Of a DNA stretch of 64,000 nt, positions 60,138 through 64,000 are shown piece by piece. The notes beneath the pieces are model-generated. The model saw nothing but the letters and a program-made list of their open reading frames with translations. It made no database searches and was not told the DNA's origin. Made by a program: the position numbers and the translations under genes. Numbering within the stretch: the stretch's first letter is position 1; each line of letters starts with the position of its first letter. Origin of the DNA: Streptomyces griseus (GTDB taxonomy: Bacteria; Actinomycetota; Actinomycetes; Nanopelagicales; Nanopelagicaceae); NCBI GenBank assembly GCA_945884695.1, contig CAMCYO010000001.1:62001-126000 (forward strand), in the 5' to 3' direction.

Positions 60138-60784
60138 GCGCCCACTCTTTCAAGCGCATTGGTAATGTGGAGTTCGATTGTTGGCATTACCTCGTTAACA
60201 CTGATGTCGCGACCGAGCTCTTTTGCTAAAGATGTCACTTCAACATTATTCAAACCACAAGGAACGATGCGGTCAAACCATGACAAATCTGGATTCACAT
60301 TGATAGCAAAACCGTGCATGGTAATTCCTTTCGCAAAACGAATTCCAATTGCAGCAAGCTTGCGATCTCCGCGATCGTCGCGAATCCAAACACCTGATCT
60401 TTCGCAGTACTGTTTGGCCTCTAATCCAAATTCTCTGCACGCATCTATGAGCGCCCTTTCAATCTCGCGCACAAAACCCACAACATCGTGACGTTTTGCC
60501 AAACGCACAATCGGGTAGCCCACAATTTGTCCTGGGCCATGCCATGTGATTTTGCCTCCGCGGTCGACATCTATAACTGGTGTTCCATCGGTTGGGCGTT
60601 CGAAATCTTGAGTCCGCCGTCCTGCTGTGAATACGGATGGATGTTCTAATAGGAGCAAGGTATTTGGAGATGAACCCAGTGCAATCTCTTCATGAATTTT
60701 GCGTTGCATGGCTAGGGCCTGTGGGTATTCAACAATCCCAGCATGGATTACAGAGATCGCTACGGCATGGGCTAAAAGTGGCAC
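60134..60784 (-). CDS. lipB: Lipoyl(octanoyl) transferase
   Basis: A 216-residue enzyme that moves octanoyl groups from acyl carrier protein to lipoyl domains. Family marks are [14 protein letters not shown], the [18 protein letters not shown] block, the catalytic Lys region [20 protein letters not shown] and the catalytic Cys in [16 protein letters not shown]. An ATG at 60790 is in frame, but the TAGGCT -10 box abuts it; the GTG at 60784 is exactly 6 nt from that box, so a leaderless GTG start is preferred. The difference is two residues. Confidence 0.92.
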   Translation of the reverse strand: MPLLAHAVAISVIHAGIVEYPQALAMQRKIHEEIALGSSPNTLLLLEHPSVFTAGRRTQDFERPTDGTPVIDVDRGGKITWHGPGQIVGYPIVRLAKRHDVVGFVREIERALIDACREFGLEAKQYCERSGVWIRDDRGDRKLAAIGIRFAKGITMHGFAINVNPDLSWFDRIVPCGLNNVEVTSLAKELGRDISVNEVMPTIELHITNALERVGA

Positions 60785-60790
60785 TCCCAT

Positions 60791-60796
60791 AGCCTA
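60791..60796 (-). promoter_or_regulatory. -10 box of the lipB-lipA-plsC-DUF4191 operon
   Basis: TAGGCT on the minus strand, followed by 6 nt (ATGGGA) and GTG at 60784. The same hexamer and spacing are used by the RDD gene. Confidence 0.5.
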
Positions 60797-60872
60797 AAGG
60801 TAGAATCGGCATATCAGCTCCACGGGAACGGCTCTCTAGCTCCTCCCGGCGGATAATTCGAAAGGTTCGTTC

Positions 60873-63077
60873 ATGTCTGAAATCTCAACGGTCATTCCTG
60901 TGGCAGAACGAAGAAAACCTAGTCGTCGCCGATTTTGGGCCGCCATTGTTGTCATCTTCATTTGGTTTGGGGCAAGCGGTGTATTCGGGCCACTTTTTGG
61001 GAAACTGAGTTCCGTACAAGAGAACGATAATTCTGCATTCTTACCAGATAGCGCGGAATCAACAAAAGCTTCAAAAATCATTGCTAATTTTTCCAAGGAT
61101 GCCAATACTCAAATTCCAACCTTGGTTTTATTTGAAGGCACAGTTGATGTAGCAAAAATTGCTTCTATTAATGCGCACTTGCAAACTTTGCCAAGCAAGC
61201 ACATCCAATACTTAAGTGAATACAAAGGAACCCTTGATTCTGGGATTCCAATGTCTGACTATTTTGTTCCTGGTCAACCGCTCTTTGCCTTCCCATCTCA
61301 AGATGGAGAAGCATTACTGATTAATTTACCGGTAAGAGCAGATGTTGCGGGGGCGCAACTTGCAAATGATAAACCGGTCTTGACTGCGATGATTAAAACA
61401 ATTCGCACAGATATGGCCGCTTGGGGAGCCAGCAACGGATTTGTAAGTCATGTCACAGGCATTGGCGCGCTCTTTAGCGATCTCTTTGGAGCATTTGGCG
61501 GAATTGATTCTACGCTTCTTCTTGCAACGCTAGGAGTAGTTTCTTTTATTCTTATTCTTGTATATCGCTCACCCGTTCTGTGGGTCCTACCTTTGATCTC
61601 GGCAATATTTGCGCTCTCAACTGCTGGTGGAATTGTTTATATTCTTGCTAAAAATGACGTTATTGCTCTTAACGGGCAATCTCAAGGAATTCTTTCTGTA
61701 CTCGTGTTGGGAGCGGCAACAGATTATGCACTCTTATTGATTGCTCGCTATCGAGAAGAGCTACATCACTACGCTTCGCGTTTTGATGCAATGAAGAGTG
61801 CATATAAAGGAATCTTTGAACCGATTATTGCCTCAGGGTCTACCGTGGCAATAAGTTTGCTGGTGCTATTGCTGAGCGATCTTTCAAGTAACCGGGGCCT
61901 TGGCCCTGTGGGTGCAATCGGAATTGTGGCAGCAATGCTTACAATCTTGACTTTGCTGCCAGCACTTCTTGTTGTATTTGGTCGTTGGATCTTCTGGCCA
62001 CGTATTCCGCGATTTGATGATCGCGACGCCAATTTGCATGGCCTTTGGTCCAAAGTCGGAGGTGCTGTTGCACGTCGTCCTCGCCAGATTTGGATTGCCA
62101 CTGCAACTGGTTTATTAATTCTGGCCGGTTTTGCCACGACCCTTCAGGCCGATGGTCTTTCTACCTCTCAATCATTTACTACCCGTCCCGAATCTGTCGT
62201 TGGGCAGGAGCTCCTACTTAAGCATTTTCCTGGCGGACAAGGGCAACCAACAGAGGTAATTGTCAAAGAATCCCAAGTTCAGGCAGTTACAACTGCGCTC
62301 TTAGAAGTTGAAGGTGTTTCCAGCGTTGATCCGATGCGCGTAGAGATTCCAATTCCTGGAGGGCCATTGCCGGAAGTAAAAGTTGTTGACGGGCTTGTAG
62401 TTCTCAATGCGACTCTTAACCAAGCACCGGATTCAGTTGAAGCACGCAACTTAGTTCCTGCTATTCGTGAAGCGGTGCACGCGATTGATCCAGCAATTCT
62501 CGTCGGAGGAGGAAGCGCGGTTTCCTTTGACGTCGATCAAGCCTCACGTCACGATAATCGTTTGATTATTCCTGTCGTGCTCATTTTGATTGGAATAATT
62601 CTTTCACTGCTCTTGCGCTCACTGTTATCTGCGGTAATTTTGTTGGCAACAGTAGTTCTCTCATACTTTGCAACACTTGGTGTTTGCCAGCTGGTCTTCC
62701 ATAATATTTTCCATTTCCCTGGAGCAGATACGTCATTCCCACTCTTTGCTTTTGTCTTCCTCGTCGCATTGGGTATTGATTACAACATCTTTCTCATGAC
62801 GCGCGTGAGAGAAGAGAGTGCCAAGATTGGAACTCGTGCAGGTGTCATCAAGGGACTCACAGTTACAGGTGGCGTCATTACATCTGCCGGGATAGTCCTG
62901 GCAGCGACATTTGCGGTGCTTGGAATTTTGCCACTGGTATTCTTGGCAGAACTTGGCTTTGCAGTGGGATTCGGAGTTCTGCTCGATACGATAATTGTTA
63001 GATCTCTCTTGGTTCCATCGCTAGTTCACGATATTGGTGGCAAGATTTGGTGGCCTTCAAAACTCCAGAATAAGTAG
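60873..63077 (+). CDS. MMPL-family RND transporter
   Basis: A 734-residue membrane protein with about 12 helices in two RND halves. Each half has a soluble loop after the first helix (about 35-190 and 415-540). The charged proton-relay-type segments are LGAATDYALLLIARYREELH in half one and LVALGIDYNIFLMTRVREES in half two, both typical of MmpL proteins, which export lipids or hydrophobic compounds. AAAGG precedes the ATG at 60873, and a GATAAT lies just before it. The exported substrate is unknown. No TetR regulator or MmpS partner is adjacent. Confidence 0.88.
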   Translation: MSEISTVIPVAERRKPSRRRFWAAIVVIFIWFGASGVFGPLFGKLSSVQENDNSAFLPDSAESTKASKIIANFSKDANTQIPTLVLFEGTVDVAKIASINAHLQTLPSKHIQYLSEYKGTLDSGIPMSDYFVPGQPLFAFPSQDGEALLINLPVRADVAGAQLANDKPVLTAMIKTIRTDMAAWGASNGFVSHVTGIGALFSDLFGAFGGIDSTLLLATLGVVSFILILVYRSPVLWVLPLISAIFALSTAGGIVYILAKNDVIALNGQSQGILSVLVLGAATDYALLLIARYREELHHYASRFDAMKSAYKGIFEPIIASGSTVAISLLVLLLSDLSSNRGLGPVGAIGIVAAMLTILTLLPALLVVFGRWIFWPRIPRFDDRDANLHGLWSKVGGAVARRPRQIWIATATGLLILAGFATTLQADGLSTSQSFTTRPESVVGQELLLKHFPGGQGQPTEVIVKESQVQAVTTALLEVEGVSSVDPMRVEIPIPGGPLPEVKVVDGLVVLNATLNQAPDSVEARNLVPAIREAVHAIDPAILVGGGSAVSFDVDQASRHDNRLIIPVVLILIGIILSLLLRSLLSAVILLATVVLSYFATLGVCQLVFHNIFHFPGADTSFPLFAFVFLVALGIDYNIFLMTRVREESAKIGTRAGVIKGLTVTGGVITSAGIVLAATFAVLGILPLVFLAELGFAVGFGVLLDTIIVRSLLVPSLVHDIGGKIWWPSKLQNK

Positions 63078-63079
63078 AG

Positions 63080-63973
63080 TTAGCTTTGTGCGTCTACAAG
63101 GGCGCTAAGGGCACCACTTAAATGCGGGTAATCAAAGGTAAAACCAGAAGCGAGTAACCCTTCTGGTAGAACTTTTTTTGACCCAAGCATTTCATCAGAA
63201 AATCCACCAAATGCGATCTTCAAGGCAATAGCCGGGACAGGAAACAACGCAGGTCTGTGCATTGCACGAGCTAGGGCAGCAGTGAATTCTTGGTTTGTAG
63301 AGGGATTTGGCGTTGTCAGATTGATTGGGCCTGCAATGGGATTTTGCATTGCAAAAGTAATTGCACGGACAACGTCATGCAAAGTAATCCACGACCACCA
63401 TTGCTTGCCGGAACCAAGTTTTCCGCCTAAGCCAAATCTAAAGAGCGGAATCATCTTTCCTAGCGCTCCACCAGTTGGGTCAAGTACAAGTCCTGTACGC
63501 AATTTAACTGTGCGAATATCTCCAGCCAAGTCTGCCGCCGATTCCCATTCACGGCAAACGGCAGAGAGAAAATCATCTCCTGCTCTATCGTTTTCAGTTA
63601 CGGCGCGATTTCCAGTTTCTCCGTACCAGCCCATTGCACTTGCTGATATAAATACTTTTGGCTTTACAGTGGCCACGGCTTTTGCAATTGTGGTGGTTCC
63701 TAGTAAACGTGAATTGAGAATCTCTGCTCGGTATTTTTTTGTCCATCGTTTGTCACCCACACCAGCACCGGCTAAATGAATTACCGCATCGATGCCCTCA
63801 AGGGCTGACAAATCTACTGTTCCATCTTTTGGATTCCACGCTATTTCATCGGGTGCAACAGTTGAACGACGTACGAGCTTTTGAACGGTATGTCCTTCAG
63901 ACTTGAGATGTGCGACCAATGCGCCACCTATAAGGCCTGATGCGCCTGATACGGCAACTCGTTGTAATGGCAT
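63080..63973 (-). CDS. TIGR01777-family NAD-dependent epimerase/dehydratase-like protein
   Basis: A 297-residue extended-SDR protein. The N-terminal VAVSGASGLIGGALVAHL, then VIHLAGAGVGDKRWTKKYRA, ISASAMGWYGETGNR and the DUF1731-like C-terminal part (FPVPAIALKIAFGGFSDEML followed by GSKKVLPEGLLASGF) identify the TIGR01777 group. Its biochemical role is not established; relatives are sometimes annotated as cell-division inhibitor SulA-like. It is convergent with the MMPL gene, with stops 2 nt apart. The last 27 nt of the window hold its upstream region. Confidence 0.9.
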   Translation of the reverse strand: MPLQRVAVSGASGLIGGALVAHLKSEGHTVQKLVRRSTVAPDEIAWNPKDGTVDLSALEGIDAVIHLAGAGVGDKRWTKKYRAEILNSRLLGTTTIAKAVATVKPKVFISASAMGWYGETGNRAVTENDRAGDDFLSAVCREWESAADLAGDIRTVKLRTGLVLDPTGGALGKMIPLFRFGLGGKLGSGKQWWSWITLHDVVRAITFAMQNPIAGPINLTTPNPSTNQEFTAALARAMHRPALFPVPAIALKIAFGGFSDEMLGSKKVLPEGLLASGFTFDYPHLSGALSALVDAQS

Positions 63974-64000
63974 TAAAGCCCTAAGTCCGCTTCGAACGCA

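Overview
The window looks like a piece of a streamlined, moderately AT-rich actinobacterial chromosome. It carries lineage markers of Actinomycetota (DUF3000 next to ribonuclease D, DUF4191 next to lipA, a PadR regulator next to inositol-phosphate synthase, a PimB-like mannosyltransferase next to a RipA-like NlpC/P60 protein). The low G+C, tiny intergenic gaps, frequent convergent overlaps and rich sugar and amino-acid uptake resemble freshwater acI-type (Nanopelagicales) bacteria. That placement is inference; no rRNA or other decisive marker is present. No tRNA, rRNA, insertion sequence, CRISPR array or prophage was seen, and no stretch longer than 300 bases lacks a gene.

Layout. 1-19 kb is mostly housekeeping: partial dxs, a fatty-acid beta-oxidation pair, an FTR1 iron permease, ribonuclease D with DUF3000, a DMT exporter, a RibD-like reductase, cell-wall and phosphatidylinositol-mannoside genes, a NarL-type two-component pair with a sensor-less kinase, a long-chain acyl-CoA ligase, an acyltransferase, a PD-(D/E)XK nuclease with a LysE exporter, and a uracil/xanthine permease. 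19.5-22.4 kb holds padR-ino1, a small membrane protein and a stand-alone LuxR-type HTH protein.

22.4-46.5 kb is a large sugar-acid catabolic region. A forward operon (crotonase, SDR, alpha-ketoglutaric semialdehyde dehydrogenase, FAH-family protein) converges on a reverse operon (SMP-30 lactonase, U32-like TIM barrel, SDR, APH-type kinase, divergent enolase paralogue). Divergent from the latter runs a long forward series: mandelate-racemase-type dehydratase, SDR, a ribose/fructose-type ABC importer, DapA-like aldolase/dehydratase, KDG kinase, KDPG aldolase, DgoD-like dehydratase, SDR, then CaiB CoA-transferase, crotonase, GH88/GH105 hydrolase, GntR regulator, second crotonase and metallo-beta-lactamase-fold protein. 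Together these suggest uptake of a sugar or uronate, oxidation to a lactone, hydrolysis, dehydration to 2-keto-3-deoxy acids, and two exits: KDPG cleavage, and oxidation to 2-oxoglutarate. The CoA-transferase/twin-crotonase/glycoside-hydrolase block and the kinase/enolase-paralogue operon match no pathway I can name and are the best candidates for new biochemistry.

46.5-64 kb contains an amino-acid ABC importer preceded by a clear SAM-IV-type riboswitch, a CopC-SulP pair, an NCS1 permease, NhaA, a cyclopropane-fatty-acid-synthase-type methyltransferase, glnA, an RDD protein, the lipB-lipA-plsC-DUF4191 operon, an MMPL transporter and a TIGR01777 epimerase-like protein.

A recurring regulatory feature is a TANNNT -10 hexamer ending 5-8 nt before the start codon of genes lacking a Shine-Dalgarno site, implying many leaderless transcripts.
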